From: Acidocella sp.
GTDB lineage: Bacteria; Pseudomonadota; Alphaproteobacteria; Acetobacterales; Acetobacteraceae
Reading direction: 5' to 3'
Assembly: GCA_028687415.1 (NCBI GenBank)
Contig: JAQUAC010000042.1
Span: 1 to 11,504, forward strand
DNA: 11,504 nt
Positions 1 to 6,693 of this stretch are shown piece after piece; the first letter of the stretch is position 1, and every line of letters starts with the position of its first letter. The translations under genes and the position numbers were made by a program. The notes under the pieces are model-generated. The model saw nothing but the letters and a program-made list of their open reading frames with translations, was not told where the DNA came from and did not search any database.

Positions 1-368
1 TCACCAGGGTCGTAATCAGGGTTCTGGAATTTTGGCATCAGATTGCCAAAATTTCTAAGCTTTGAATGGTCGATAGGCTGGATCAACCCTTCATCGACGA
101 GTTCCGGCACCACGTAGTTGGACGGTACCACAACGTCATACTGCGTATCTCCACCAAGCTTCAGCTTGGCGGACATTTCGGCATTGCTCTCGTAATTGGT
201 CTCGACCACTTTGCAATTACACTGCTTCTCAAAAGCCGTGATCAGCGTTGGGTCGATATAATCCGACCAGATGAACAGATTAAGCGTCGGCTGCTCCGCC
301 TTGGCCGCAAAAGGCGCCGCCAAGCCCAGGGCCAGGGCTCCGACGGCGATACAGGATAAAAACTTCAT
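1..368 (-). CDS. Polyamine-type ABC transporter periplasmic substrate-binding protein (5' part only)
   Basis: This encodes the N-terminal 122 residues of a periplasmic binding protein of the PotD/PotF family; the rest lies beyond base 1. A signal peptide is visible: MKFL start, hydrophobic core AVGALALGLAAPFA, and an AKA cleavage site near residue 24. The mature start carries the family hallmark IWSDYIDPTLITAFEKQ (about residues 33-49). A segment of the type KLKLGGDTQYDVVVPSNYVV follows around residues 68-87, the usual 'yDvvvpS' ligand-side strand of putrescine/spermidine binders. Its ATG overlaps the TGA of the upstream permease by 4 bp (ATGA), so it is the last visible gene of the operon. 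By family, it captures a polyamine or similar amine in the periplasm and delivers it to the two permeases. The exact substrate cannot be told from this fragment, because most pocket residues are missing. The family call is strong; the ligand is inferred from family and context. Confidence 0.9.
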   Translation of the reverse strand, partial: MKFLSCIAVGALALGLAAPFAAKAEQPTLNLFIWSDYIDPTLITAFEKQCNCKVVETNYESNAEMSAKLKLGGDTQYDVVVPSNYVVPELVDEGLIQPIDHSKLRNFGNLMPKFQNPDYDPG

Positions 369-1204
369 GACACATTCCCCCGTGCTGCAAGCTGGTCAGC
401 GCGCTCGCGCTGACGCGTGATAAAAAAGTGAGCCAGAGCCATCACGATGATCGTGCTGATCATCAGCGTGCCCAGGGCGTTGATCTCGGGCGAGATACCC
501 TTGCGGGCGATGGCGCCGTAAATATAAATCGGCAGCGTCACGCTCCCCGGCCCGGAGGTGAAGAAGCTGATGGTGAAATCGTCGATCGAGAGTGTAATAC
601 CGAGCAGAAACCCGCCAATAATCGCCGGCTGCACCACCGGCACCACCAGGTAGAAGAAGCTCTTCAAGCCATTGGCGTACAGATCATAAGACGCTTCAAA
701 CAGATACGGGTCCAGCCCGGAGAGCCTGGCGAACACGGTGAGCGCGACATAAGGCACCTGAAAAGTGATATGCGCGATGATCATCGTGCCCAGCCCGGCG
801 GCGAGCAGCCCCGTGGCACCATGCACGAAGTTGAAGAAAATCAATTCCGAGATACCAAACACCAGGCTTGGCATGATGATCGGTGTGTAGATGATCAGGC
901 TCGGCATATGCGCCAGGAAGCCCTTGGCGTTGCGTTTTCGAAACCGGCACAACCCATACCCCAGCAGCGTGCCCAAAGCGGTGGAAACAATCGCCGAGCC
1001 AAACGCCAAAATCAGCGAGCGCCGCAATGCCACGAACACATCGCCATCATGCAGCAGCACATTATAGGCGTGCAGCGAATGCCCAACGCTGTTGGGCGCA
1101 GGCGCGAAGGAGTAATAAGCCACCAGCGCCAGCGGCGTGTACAGCAGCACATAAACCGGCCAGGAAATACCCGAGAGGGCAAAGCGTACGGAACGCGGGA
1201 TCAT
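365..1204 (-). CDS. Polyamine-type ABC transporter permease (PotC/PotI type)
   Basis: This 279-residue inner-membrane protein has about six hydrophobic segments; the first is at residues 14-34 (VYVLLYTPLALVAYYSF). The cytoplasmic EAA loop that docks on the ATPase is visible as LFEASYDLYANGLKSFFYLV, followed by VPVVQPAIIGG, around residues 167-197. The later segment ISIDDFTISFFTSGPGSVTLPIYIYG, written here as its recognisable core DDFTISFFTSGPG, is highly typical of PotC/PotI-type subunits. With the preceding permease it forms the transmembrane pore of a heterodimeric importer. Start and stop codons overlap those of its neighbours by 4 bp on both sides, so it is almost certainly co-transcribed and translationally coupled. 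Length is normal for the family. The symbol is left empty because putrescine (PotI) and spermidine (PotC) versions cannot be separated here, and relatives transport other substrates. Confidence 0.93.
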   Translation of the reverse strand: MIPRSVRFALSGISWPVYVLLYTPLALVAYYSFAPAPNSVGHSLHAYNVLLHDGDVFVALRRSLILAFGSAIVSTALGTLLGYGLCRFRKRNAKGFLAHMPSLIIYTPIIMPSLVFGISELIFFNFVHGATGLLAAGLGTMIIAHITFQVPYVALTVFARLSGLDPYLFEASYDLYANGLKSFFYLVVPVVQPAIIGGFLLGITLSIDDFTISFFTSGPGSVTLPIYIYGAIARKGISPEINALGTLMISTIIVMALAHFFITRQRERADQLAARGNVS

Positions 1205-2115
1205 ATCGTCGCCTCCTCCGCCCCGCCCAGCTTGCGCGTGAGGATGCGGAACCCCACCAGCCCCAGCCCGGTAAACACCAGCATGATGATGGTCAGCGCC
1301 GCGCCATAGGGCCAGTCAGGCGTTTCGGTGAATTGGTTAGCAATCAGCGAGCCGATCATCAGCGCGCGGTCCCCGCCCAGGAGCTGCGGCACCACGTAAT
1401 CGCCAAAGGCCGGAATTGCCACGAAGATAACGCCCGAGAGCAGCCCCGGCAGCGTCTGCGGAAACACCGCATGCCAGAACAATTTTACGCCAGAGGCGTA
1501 AAGATCCCGCCCCGCCTCCACCAGCGTCCAGTCCAGCTTCTCGGCGGAGGCATAGAGCGGCACGATCATGTAGGGCAGATAATTATATGCAAGCCCGGTG
1601 GTGACGGCAAAACTTCCAGGCGCCAAGCCAAGGTCTGGCGGCACAATATGCAGCGCATGCGCCACCCAGGTCAGCGGCGCGTTGGGCCCCAGCAGCTCCA
1701 GCCAAGCATAAGTGCGTACCACCTGATTGGTCCAGCTGGGCAGCACAATAAACAGTAGCAGCAGCGGGCGTATGCCCTCGGGCCGCGAGAGGATAAAAAA
1801 TACCAACGGATAAGATACCGCCGCCGAAACAATGGTAGCAATCCCCGCCTGCTCCAGCGAGCGCAGGAAAATGTTGATATTCCCAGCATCCCAACCCAGC
1901 AGCGAGTACCCGGCCACCTGCTGGAACGGCTGTAATGAGAGCGGCAGCACCGGGTTGCCGTAATCATCGGCCGAGAAGAAGGCAATGCCGAGCAAAATGG
2001 CGCTGGGGATCAGCAAAAACAGCATGATCCAGAATAGACCAGGCCCCGATGTCGCCAGCAGACGCAGGCGCTGCCTGTGGGCGGCGGCATCAATTTGTGT
2101 GACCGCAGTGCTCAT
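1201..2115 (-). CDS. Polyamine-type ABC transporter permease (PotB/PotH type)
   Basis: This 304-residue inner-membrane protein is the second pore subunit of the importer. A short cytoplasmic N-terminus with basic residues (RQRLRLL) leads into a first membrane helix at about residues 26-47 (GLFWIMLFLLIPSAILLGIA). Other family marks are the LPSWTNQVVRTYAW segment around residue 130, the EAA loop LVEAGRDLYASGVKLFWHAV followed by FPQTLPGLLSG around residues 198-228, and IPAFGDYVVPQLLGG after it. These patterns fit PotB/PotH. Its ATG overlaps the ATPase stop, and its TGA overlaps the start of the next permease, each by 4 bp. Together with the ATPase, the second permease and the binding protein it makes a complete import system. 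Function is confident at family level; the transported substrate is inferred. Confidence 0.93.
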   Translation of the reverse strand: MSTAVTQIDAAAHRQRLRLLATSGPGLFWIMLFLLIPSAILLGIAFFSADDYGNPVLPLSLQPFQQVAGYSLLGWDAGNINIFLRSLEQAGIATIVSAAVSYPLVFFILSRPEGIRPLLLLFIVLPSWTNQVVRTYAWLELLGPNAPLTWVAHALHIVPPDLGLAPGSFAVTTGLAYNYLPYMIVPLYASAEKLDWTLVEAGRDLYASGVKLFWHAVFPQTLPGLLSGVIFVAIPAFGDYVVPQLLGGDRALMIGSLIANQFTETPDWPYGAALTIIMLVFTGLGLVGFRILTRKLGGAEEATI

Positions 2116-3215
2116 GGCTCAATCAGCATGATGTTTTCGGGTTTCAACTCTACCGTTACCTTCTCGCCGGGGCGCCAGCTACGCTCGGCGGCTTGGTTGT
2201 TGGTGTCATATGCCGAGACAAACTGGTTATTGCCCAGATCAATCCGATATTGCGTCGAGGCGCCCATATAAATAGCCTCATGCACTGTGCCCATGAACGT
2301 ATTCGGCCGCCCCTGTGGCGCCGCAGTGTCGTTATAAATCCAAATCTTCTCAGGCCGGATCATCGCCAGCTTATGCCCGTTCAGCTCTTCATCAACGCGC
2401 AATTCTCCAAGCGGCGTCTGCGCCGTCCGCGCGCCAGTGGGCGTCAGCACCAAAATATTAGAAAGCCCAAGGAATTCAGCTACGAAAACGTTTTTTGGTT
2501 TTTCATAAACATCAAGAACAGCGCCCACTTGCTGGATTCTGCCCTTGCTCATCACACCAATGCGGTCAGACATCACCAGCGCCTCGTGCTGGTCATGCGT
2601 GACAAAGATAAAGGTCATGCCAAGGTGTTTCTGCATGCGCAGCAGCTCTATCTGCAATTCATTACGCAGCTTGGCATCCAGGGCTGAGAGCGGTTCATCC
2701 AGCAGCACCACCTCCGGCTCATTCACCAAGGCGCGGGCCAGGGCCACACGCTGGCGCTGCCCGCCCGAGAGCTGCGCCGCGCCGCGCTTGGCAAAGGGGC
2801 TGATCTGCATCAGCTCCATAATCGTATCCACGCGCCTCTTGCGCTCTGGGTTCTTTACGCCCTGCATGCGCAGACCAAAGCCGATATTCTGCTCCACATT
2901 CAAATGCGGAAACAAAGCATAAGACTGGAACACCGTGTTGACCGCCCGCTTATGCGGCGGCACATCCTGCATCTCACGCCCCGAGATTAGCAGCCGCCCC
3001 TCATCTGGCGTTTCAAACCCCGCGATCATGCGCAGCAGCGTGGTCTTGCCACAGCCGGAAGGCCCAAGCAGGGTGAAAAATTCACCGGGATTTATGTCGA
3101 GGTTGATGCGGTCAACCGCGGGAATACCACCAGCGAAAATTCGGCTGATACGATGCAGGGAGATCGCGCCCCTTGGGGCGGGCGCGGTCATGGCGAGGGC
3201 GGCTGGCGGGATCAT
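2112..3215 (-). CDS. Polyamine-type ABC transporter ATP-binding protein (PotA/PotG type)
   Basis: This 367-residue cytoplasmic ATPase drives the importer. The full motif set is present: Walker A GPSGCGKTT (residues 51-59), Q-loop glutamine near 97 (NTVFQSYALFPHL), signature LSGGQRQR (149-156), Walker B VVLLDEPLSALD (169-180) and switch histidine in VTHD (about 207). The long C-terminal part (about residues 240-367, ending VTVELKPENIMLIEP) has the TOBE-domain features usual in PotA/PotG/MalK-type subunits. The start at 3215 overlaps the cupin stop by 4 bp. An in-frame ATG at 3191 is possible and would shorten the protein by eight residues; I prefer 3215 because all the following gene joins use the same ATGA coupling. 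No key catalytic residue is missing. Substrate choice is set by the other subunits, so polyamine import is inferred from overall family and operon. Confidence 0.93.
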   Translation of the reverse strand: MIPPAALAMTAPAPRGAISLHRISRIFAGGIPAVDRINLDINPGEFFTLLGPSGCGKTTLLRMIAGFETPDEGRLLISGREMQDVPPHKRAVNTVFQSYALFPHLNVEQNIGFGLRMQGVKNPERKRRVDTIMELMQISPFAKRGAAQLSGGQRQRVALARALVNEPEVVLLDEPLSALDAKLRNELQIELLRMQKHLGMTFIFVTHDQHEALVMSDRIGVMSKGRIQQVGAVLDVYEKPKNVFVAEFLGLSNILVLTPTGARTAQTPLGELRVDEELNGHKLAMIRPEKIWIYNDTAAPQGRPNTFMGTVHEAIYMGASTQYRIDLGNNQFVSAYDTNNQAAERSWRPGEKVTVELKPENIMLIEP

Positions 3216-3562
3216 GCGGCGCGGGTGATGATGACGTAGGTTTTGCGGATGGTTTCCTCAACTTCCCAAATGCCGAGACTATTCTCGGGCAGCAGGATGG
3301 CATCGCCGGCTTGGAAGAAGATGGGCTCGCCGCCGTCTGGGGTAAAACTGCCGCGCCCGGCAATAAAGTGGCAGAATTCCTGCTCGGTGATGGTGCGGCG
3401 CCAGCGGCCCGGCGTGCAGTCCCAAACGCCGATCTCAGTCTGGTCGGTGCGCTCAATGCAATGCAGGCGGGTGTAGGAAACCGGCTCGCCCAGAGGCAGG
3501 GCCACCGGGGCGGGTTCGCCCAAGGGCATGTGTAGTGCATCTTTAAGAAGGGAGGCTTTCAT
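3212..3562 (-). CDS. Small single-domain cupin, DUF861 (Cupin_3) type
   Basis: This is a 116-residue soluble protein that is essentially one cupin barrel. The C-terminal two-thirds match the DUF861 pattern: RRTITEQEFCHFIAGRGSF (about residues 55-73), TPDGGEP (74-80), an acidic FQAGDAILLPENSLGIWEV strand pair (83-101) and IRKTYVII (105-112). Classic cupin motif 1 (HxH...E) is not intact; only E62 and H65 stand near the usual metal positions, so a metal-independent or binding role is possible. An AGGAG at 3568-3572, 5 nt before the ATG, supports the start. It lies between the amine oxidoreductase (33 bp upstream) and the ATPase (4-bp overlap), so it is part of the same operon. Small cupins beside amine oxidases are known, but I know of no settled function; handling a reactive oxidation product is only a guess. 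Confidence 0.85.
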   Translation of the reverse strand: MKASLLKDALHMPLGEPAPVALPLGEPVSYTRLHCIERTDQTEIGVWDCTPGRWRRTITEQEFCHFIAGRGSFTPDGGEPIFFQAGDAILLPENSLGIWEVEETIRKTYVIITRAA

Positions 3563-3595
3563 TGTAACTCCTAGAGGTTGAGGTTTTCAGGAGGC

Positions 3596-5017
3596 TCAGC
3601 CGATTTTCCAAGTCATCAGCTTTTCCATGTTGCCGGCCAGTTTTTCGGCCATGCGGCGGCGCCAAGCGGGGCTGTGTGGGTTAGCCAGCACTTTATCTTC
3701 ATGCACGAAGCTCTGGATGATGGCCTTGTAGCCCAGCCAGCGGAATGGTTCGGGGTCCCAGGGGCGCAGCGCGTCTTGCATGGTGCGGTCATTGATGACC
3801 CAGCTCTGGCATGTTGCCAGGGTTTCACGGCCAAGGATGAGATCAGCCAGAGTGCGCCCGCTCAGATTTGTCGCTCCCACGCCCTCGCCGCCAAAACCAC
3901 CGGCAAGGGCGATGCCGTTACGCCGGTCGATGAGCATTTGCGGCTGGAAACGCCGAGACATGCCGAGATTACCACCCCAGGAATGGGTGATGCGGACATT
4001 CTTGAGTTGCGGGAATAGCTCGCTGAACAGATAGCGCCGTAATTCGATCTCTGCTTCCGTAAGGCTGAAGTCGGCACGCAGCTTGCCGCCAAAGCGGTAA
4101 CCGCCGCGGGCGCCAAAGGCCAAGCGGTTGTCGCGGGTGCGCTGGCCATAAGTCACCTGGCGGCTATGCTCGCTGAAAGCCTGGCCATGTTCCAGGCCGA
4201 TTTCCTGCCAGATGGATTCTGGCAAAGGTTCTGTGGCAACCATGAGGCTTTGCACCGGCAACTGGTAGCGTCCCAGCGGGGGCAGACTGGCGGCATAACC
4301 TTCAACGGCAGGCACAATCCAATGCGCCTTCACGCGGCCTCGTTCCGTACGCAGCAGACCGGGCTCCCAATGGTTGACCTGGCTCTTTTCAAAAATCTGC
4401 ACCCCCAGGCGCTCCACGGCCTGGGCCAAGCCACGAGCCAGCTTGGCTGGGTTTATGGTCGCGCAATGCGGTGTGTAGATAGCGCCCAGAGCGCCAGAAA
4501 TACGCAGCTGCTGGCTCAGCTCATCTGGATTTAGCCAGCGGTAATCATCCTCGGTCAGCCCCTCATGGCGCAGTTCGGCCAAATATTCATGCAGGCGGCG
4601 CTCCTGCTCTGGGTAGCGGGCGGCGCAATACAATACGCCGCCCTTGCGGTAGTCGCACTCAATCCCCTCAAGCTGCAGCACGCGGGCAACTTCATCGGGG
4701 ATGCCGTGGAGCAGATCCCAGCTTTCACGCCGCTGTGGTTCAGGCAGGTTACCCACCAACCGGTCTGCGCCGGGCATGGCGCCCATGAGCCAGCCGCCAT
4801 TGCGCCCGGATGCGCCAAATCCCGCGGTTTCGGCTTCGATGACGGCAATTTTCAGTGCCGGGGACTGGGTCTTGAGGTAATAGGCGGTCCACAGCCCTGT
4901 GTAGCCAGCGCCAATAATGGCAACGTCAGCCTCAAGCGCGCCCTCCAGACTTGGGCGCGGCAGGAGCGCGCCGTCCAGTTGGTTCATCCATAAGCTGATC
5001 TCACGCCATGCCGGCAT
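3596..5017 (-). CDS. FAD-dependent amine oxidoreductase of the DadA/PuuB (DAO) family
   Basis: This 473-residue flavoprotein oxidises an amine or amino-acid C-N bond, most likely of the imported substrate or its gamma-glutamyl derivative. The N-terminal Rossmann dinucleotide motif is clear: VAIIGAGYTGLWTAYYL (GxGxxG at about residues 36-41), followed by an acidic strand end (VIEAE) and FGASGRNGGWL (about 67-77), both typical of the DAO fold and of PuuB-like gamma-glutamylputrescine oxidases. The C-terminal FAD motif GGFGGEGVGATNLSGR lies around residues 370-386. The ATG at 5017 is preferred over a GTG at 5026, because a GGAG sits 8 nt before the ATG and overlaps the GTG. No signal peptide is seen. 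It heads the transporter operon, 93 bp downstream of the AraC-type regulator. The rest of a Puu pathway (PuuA, PuuC, PuuD) is not in the window, so PuuB is a likely but unproven role; other amino-acid or opine oxidases are alternatives. Confidence 0.88.
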   Translation of the reverse strand: MPAWREISLWMNQLDGALLPRPSLEGALEADVAIIGAGYTGLWTAYYLKTQSPALKIAVIEAETAGFGASGRNGGWLMGAMPGADRLVGNLPEPQRRESWDLLHGIPDEVARVLQLEGIECDYRKGGVLYCAARYPEQERRLHEYLAELRHEGLTEDDYRWLNPDELSQQLRISGALGAIYTPHCATINPAKLARGLAQAVERLGVQIFEKSQVNHWEPGLLRTERGRVKAHWIVPAVEGYAASLPPLGRYQLPVQSLMVATEPLPESIWQEIGLEHGQAFSEHSRQVTYGQRTRDNRLAFGARGGYRFGGKLRADFSLTEAEIELRRYLFSELFPQLKNVRITHSWGGNLGMSRRFQPQMLIDRRNGIALAGGFGGEGVGATNLSGRTLADLILGRETLATCQSWVINDRTMQDALRPWDPEPFRWLGYKAIIQSFVHEDKVLANPHSPAWRRRMAEKLAGNMEKLMTWKIG

Positions 5018-5025
5018 AACGGCCA

Positions 5026-5029
5026 CTCC
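5026..5029 (-). promoter_or_regulatory. Ribosome binding site deciding the oxidoreductase start
   Basis: GGAG on the minus strand, followed by an 8-nt spacer and the ATG at 5017-5015. It falls on the alternative GTG codon at 5026, so it argues for the ATG start. Confidence 0.6.
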
Positions 5030-5071
5030 AAGAATAGGAGATGCTTTTCTAACCGTTTACCGAGGGTATGT

Positions 5072-5087
5072 CGTACGTGCGGGTACG
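5072..5087. promoter_or_regulatory. Short inverted repeat, candidate operator upstream of the amine operon
   Basis: CGTAC and GTACG arms (5072-5076 and 5083-5087) flank a 6-nt centre, within the 93-bp gap between the regulator and the oxidoreductase. The position suits control of the operon by the adjacent AraC-type protein or RNA polymerase. The arms are short and AraC proteins usually bind direct repeats, so this may be chance. I found no convincing -35/-10 pair in the gap. Confidence 0.2.
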
Positions 5088-5110
5088 CAAGGAGTAAAAA
5101 ACAGGCAGAT

Positions 5111-5923
5111 TTAACCGTTTTTCTGCAGGTACTCACGTGGCGACATGCCTGTGTGATTACGAAAGCAGCGATAGAAGGCCGAGAGCGCGTTAAAACCCGC
5201 AGCAAAGGCCTGTTCGTCGATGCGGTTATCCTGACCTGGGCGAAGCTGTTCCAGGAAGTGCTGAATCCGTTTCTGGTTGAGGTATTGGTAAAAAGTCAGC
5301 CCCATCACCTTGTTAAGTAGATAAGAGATCTGATTGCGGGTGTAGCCGGTGGTGCGGGCTACCTGGGCCAAGTCTAGCTCAGGGTCCAGATAGGGGCGGG
5401 TCTTGAGGAAATACGCCTCAAGCTCGGCGGCCAACTGGCTCAACTGCCTGGGGGAGAGGCCGAGCCGATTGGCCAGCGGGCGGGGGGGAGGGGTGGCGCG
5501 GTTTGCCTCGTTGGGCATCTGCTCGCGGATCAAGGAGGCGTATTCATTTATCCGCCAGATAAGGCCATCCTGCACGGTGACGGCTTCGCTAGCATGGAAC
5601 ACGGCCAAGCGCCCGCTGAGGGTAATGGCAATGCGGTACTGGATGAAGGCGGTGTCCCCATCGGCACGGATCCGGTCGATATGGCTTAGAAATTCATCCG
5701 GGCGGCTGGGCATGGTCTGGCTGACATAGGCGCGCATGTCATTCAGGCGCAGGCATAAGTTCTGGAAATAGTCGTTGTACTCAACTTCTGGGTGGTAGAG
5801 GGCCAGAACTGCTTCAATATCCCGTTGTATCCAGCTGTTATGGTAGCGCTGAACCACTGCGCGGGTGCTTTCGGTCAGGGAAGGGGTGGCCAAGTCTTGC
5901 ATGGGCAGAAGATGCCGCAGCAT
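5111..5923 (-). CDS. AraC-family transcriptional regulator with N-terminal NTF2/SnoaL-like domain
   Basis: This is a regulator of about 270 residues with an unusual sensor. Residues about 14-130 look like an NTF2/SnoaL-like fold: TRAVVQRYHNSWIQRDIEA, then VLALYHPEVEYNDYF, and later strands FIQYRIAITLSGR and VFHASEAVTVQDGLIWRINEY. The C-terminal 100 residues are an AraC/XylS DNA-binding domain with two helix-turn-helix units: LDLAQVARTTGYTRNQISYL and, after a linker, FAAGFNALSAFYRCFRNHTG followed by MSPREYL. The frame stays open to a GTG at 6256, but that codon lies inside a hairpin and the added residues are low-complexity (GGGG, PPP), so an internal start is more likely. Candidate ATGs are 5980, 5923 and 5902. 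I chose 5923, which has a weak GAGAGCGAG ahead of it; the start is uncertain. It lies just upstream of and parallel to the amine operon, making it the likely controller. Confidence 0.82.
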   Translation of the reverse strand: MLRHLLPMQDLATPSLTESTRAVVQRYHNSWIQRDIEAVLALYHPEVEYNDYFQNLCLRLNDMRAYVSQTMPSRPDEFLSHIDRIRADGDTAFIQYRIAITLSGRLAVFHASEAVTVQDGLIWRINEYASLIREQMPNEANRATPPPRPLANRLGLSPRQLSQLAAELEAYFLKTRPYLDPELDLAQVARTTGYTRNQISYLLNKVMGLTFYQYLNQKRIQHFLEQLRPGQDNRIDEQAFAAGFNALSAFYRCFRNHTGMSPREYLQKNG

Positions 5924-6230
5924 CTCGCTCTCGGGTAGGGGGCGATTGCCGGGGCCGTTGTATGGGCCGTCGAGGATCATGGGATTGAGCCGCAGGAGCG
6001 GGGGAGGTGACTGAGGAGCACTCTGACCGGCGTGTGGCGCCGAGGGTGCCAAGACGCTGGCCACGCATCGTGGCTGCTCTCGTTCGACGTCGGCACCACC
6101 GCCACCGTCAATCTCGTCATGGTGTTCTGAATTCAACCTTGGGGTAGCCCGTTTTTCCAGACCTTGAAACATGAGAAGAACCGAAAAATGGATCTTATCC
6201 ATCAGCAGCGGGTTTACCGGGCAATAAAGC
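5924..6230. other. Leader region upstream of the regulator, no supported gene
   Basis: About 300 bases between the chosen regulator start and the hairpin at 6231. The regulator frame stays open through it on the minus strand, but the translation is proline- and glycine-rich, recalls no domain and has no good ribosome binding site. It presumably holds the regulator promoter and 5' leader, or up to 19 extra codons if the ATG at 5980 is used. A 6-bp inverted repeat at 6188-6202 is listed separately. I recognise nothing else here. Confidence 0.5.
6188..6202. repeat. Palindrome in the regulator leader, possible operator
   Basis: ATGGAT and ATCCAT form a perfect 6-bp inverted repeat around a 3-nt centre (CTT on the plus strand). 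It is AT-richer than its surroundings and lies in the presumed promoter region of the AraC-type gene. It could be an autoregulatory site, but nothing else supports this. Confidence 0.25.
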
Positions 6231-6264
6231 ATGGCTGTGTGAGACCCGCGCCTCACACAGCCAT
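6231..6264 (-). terminator. Strong hairpin with 13-bp perfect stem, probable terminator of the broken gene
   Basis: The arms 6231-6243 (ATGGCTGTGTGAG) and 6252-6264 (CTCACACAGCCAT) are perfectly complementary around an 8-nt loop. On the minus strand the hairpin begins 4 nt after the final TGA of the saccharopine dehydrogenase-like pseudogene (6269-6271), the place of a transcription terminator. The bases after it (GCTTTATTG) give only a weak T tract, so termination may be imperfect, or the structure may have another role. On the plus strand no T tract follows. Confidence 0.5.
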
Positions 6265-6268
6265 TGCT

Positions 6269-6693
6269 TCACTCAGGCAGGATTTCCTCGGCAAACGAGA
6301 CCATGATACCGCGTTTGGCCAGCGCCAATCATCTGCGTAACATCGAGGCCGGCGTGCCGGTCAGCGGGCCCATCGGGCCGGCTACCCCGTAGCTCAGCTT
6401 GATTTTTTTGCCGCCGCGCTCGCCAATCACAAAGGTAATGAACTCCGAAACAGGCGGCGGTAGATATTTGCGCCGGTGGGGTCAGGCATCAGGCCCAGCA
6501 GTGCCATGCCCATTTCGCTCGGGCCATGAGCTGTTTCTTGACCTTGATCGGCGTCTCCGAGCTTTGTCGAGGCATCGCGTATATTAACATTGATCAGCCC
6601 CGGACTGACGCCCGCGCCAATAACAGCGGTGATGCTGGCGGCCTCGGCCTGCGCACAGAGATCGAGCATTTCCAGCGTCGGCTCGGTAACGAT
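6269..6693 (-). pseudogene. Decayed C-terminal remnant of a saccharopine dehydrogenase-like protein
   Basis: Two minus-strand frames carry pieces of one protein. The first (about 6693-6470) reads VIVTEPTLEMLDLCAQAEAA then SITAVIGAGVSPGLINV; the 'aGitAviG.G.sPGl.Nv' signature is typical of saccharopine dehydrogenase-family oxidoreductases just after the Rossmann domain. Near 6470 the match shifts to another frame: PPPVSEFITFVIGERGGKKI, then KLSYGVAGPMGPLTGTPAS, down to an in-frame TGA at 6329-6331. The same frame then continues KRGIMVSFAEEILPE to a TGA at 6269-6271. The Rossmann-containing N-terminus is missing, replaced by the IS remnant at about 6680-6700. With truncation, frameshift and premature stop, it is not functional. 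Alternatives in the same superfamily include lysine 6-dehydrogenase or carboxynorspermidine dehydrogenase-like enzymes. The family call rests on motif recall, not alignment. Confidence 0.6.

Noticed and set aside
66..359. 97-residue plus-strand open frame opposite the binding protein
   Set aside because: The minus strand encodes a signal peptide and PotD/PotF motifs here; the plus frame is a shadow.
428..1309. 293-residue plus-strand open frame opposite the permease genes
   Set aside because: It is antisense to two well-supported permeases; its translation is rich in H, Q, R and P with no domain, as expected from GC-rich codon bias.
6000..6170. Possible further IS or gene fragment in the leader region
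   Set aside because: I read all frames for transposase or enzyme motifs and found only low-complexity or unrecognised sequence.
5924..6256. N-terminal extension of the AraC-type regulator up to the GTG at 6256
   Set aside because: The GTG lies inside the 13-bp hairpin and the extra residues are low-complexity; internal ATGs fit the domain start better. Part of it (up to the ATG at 5980) could still be real.
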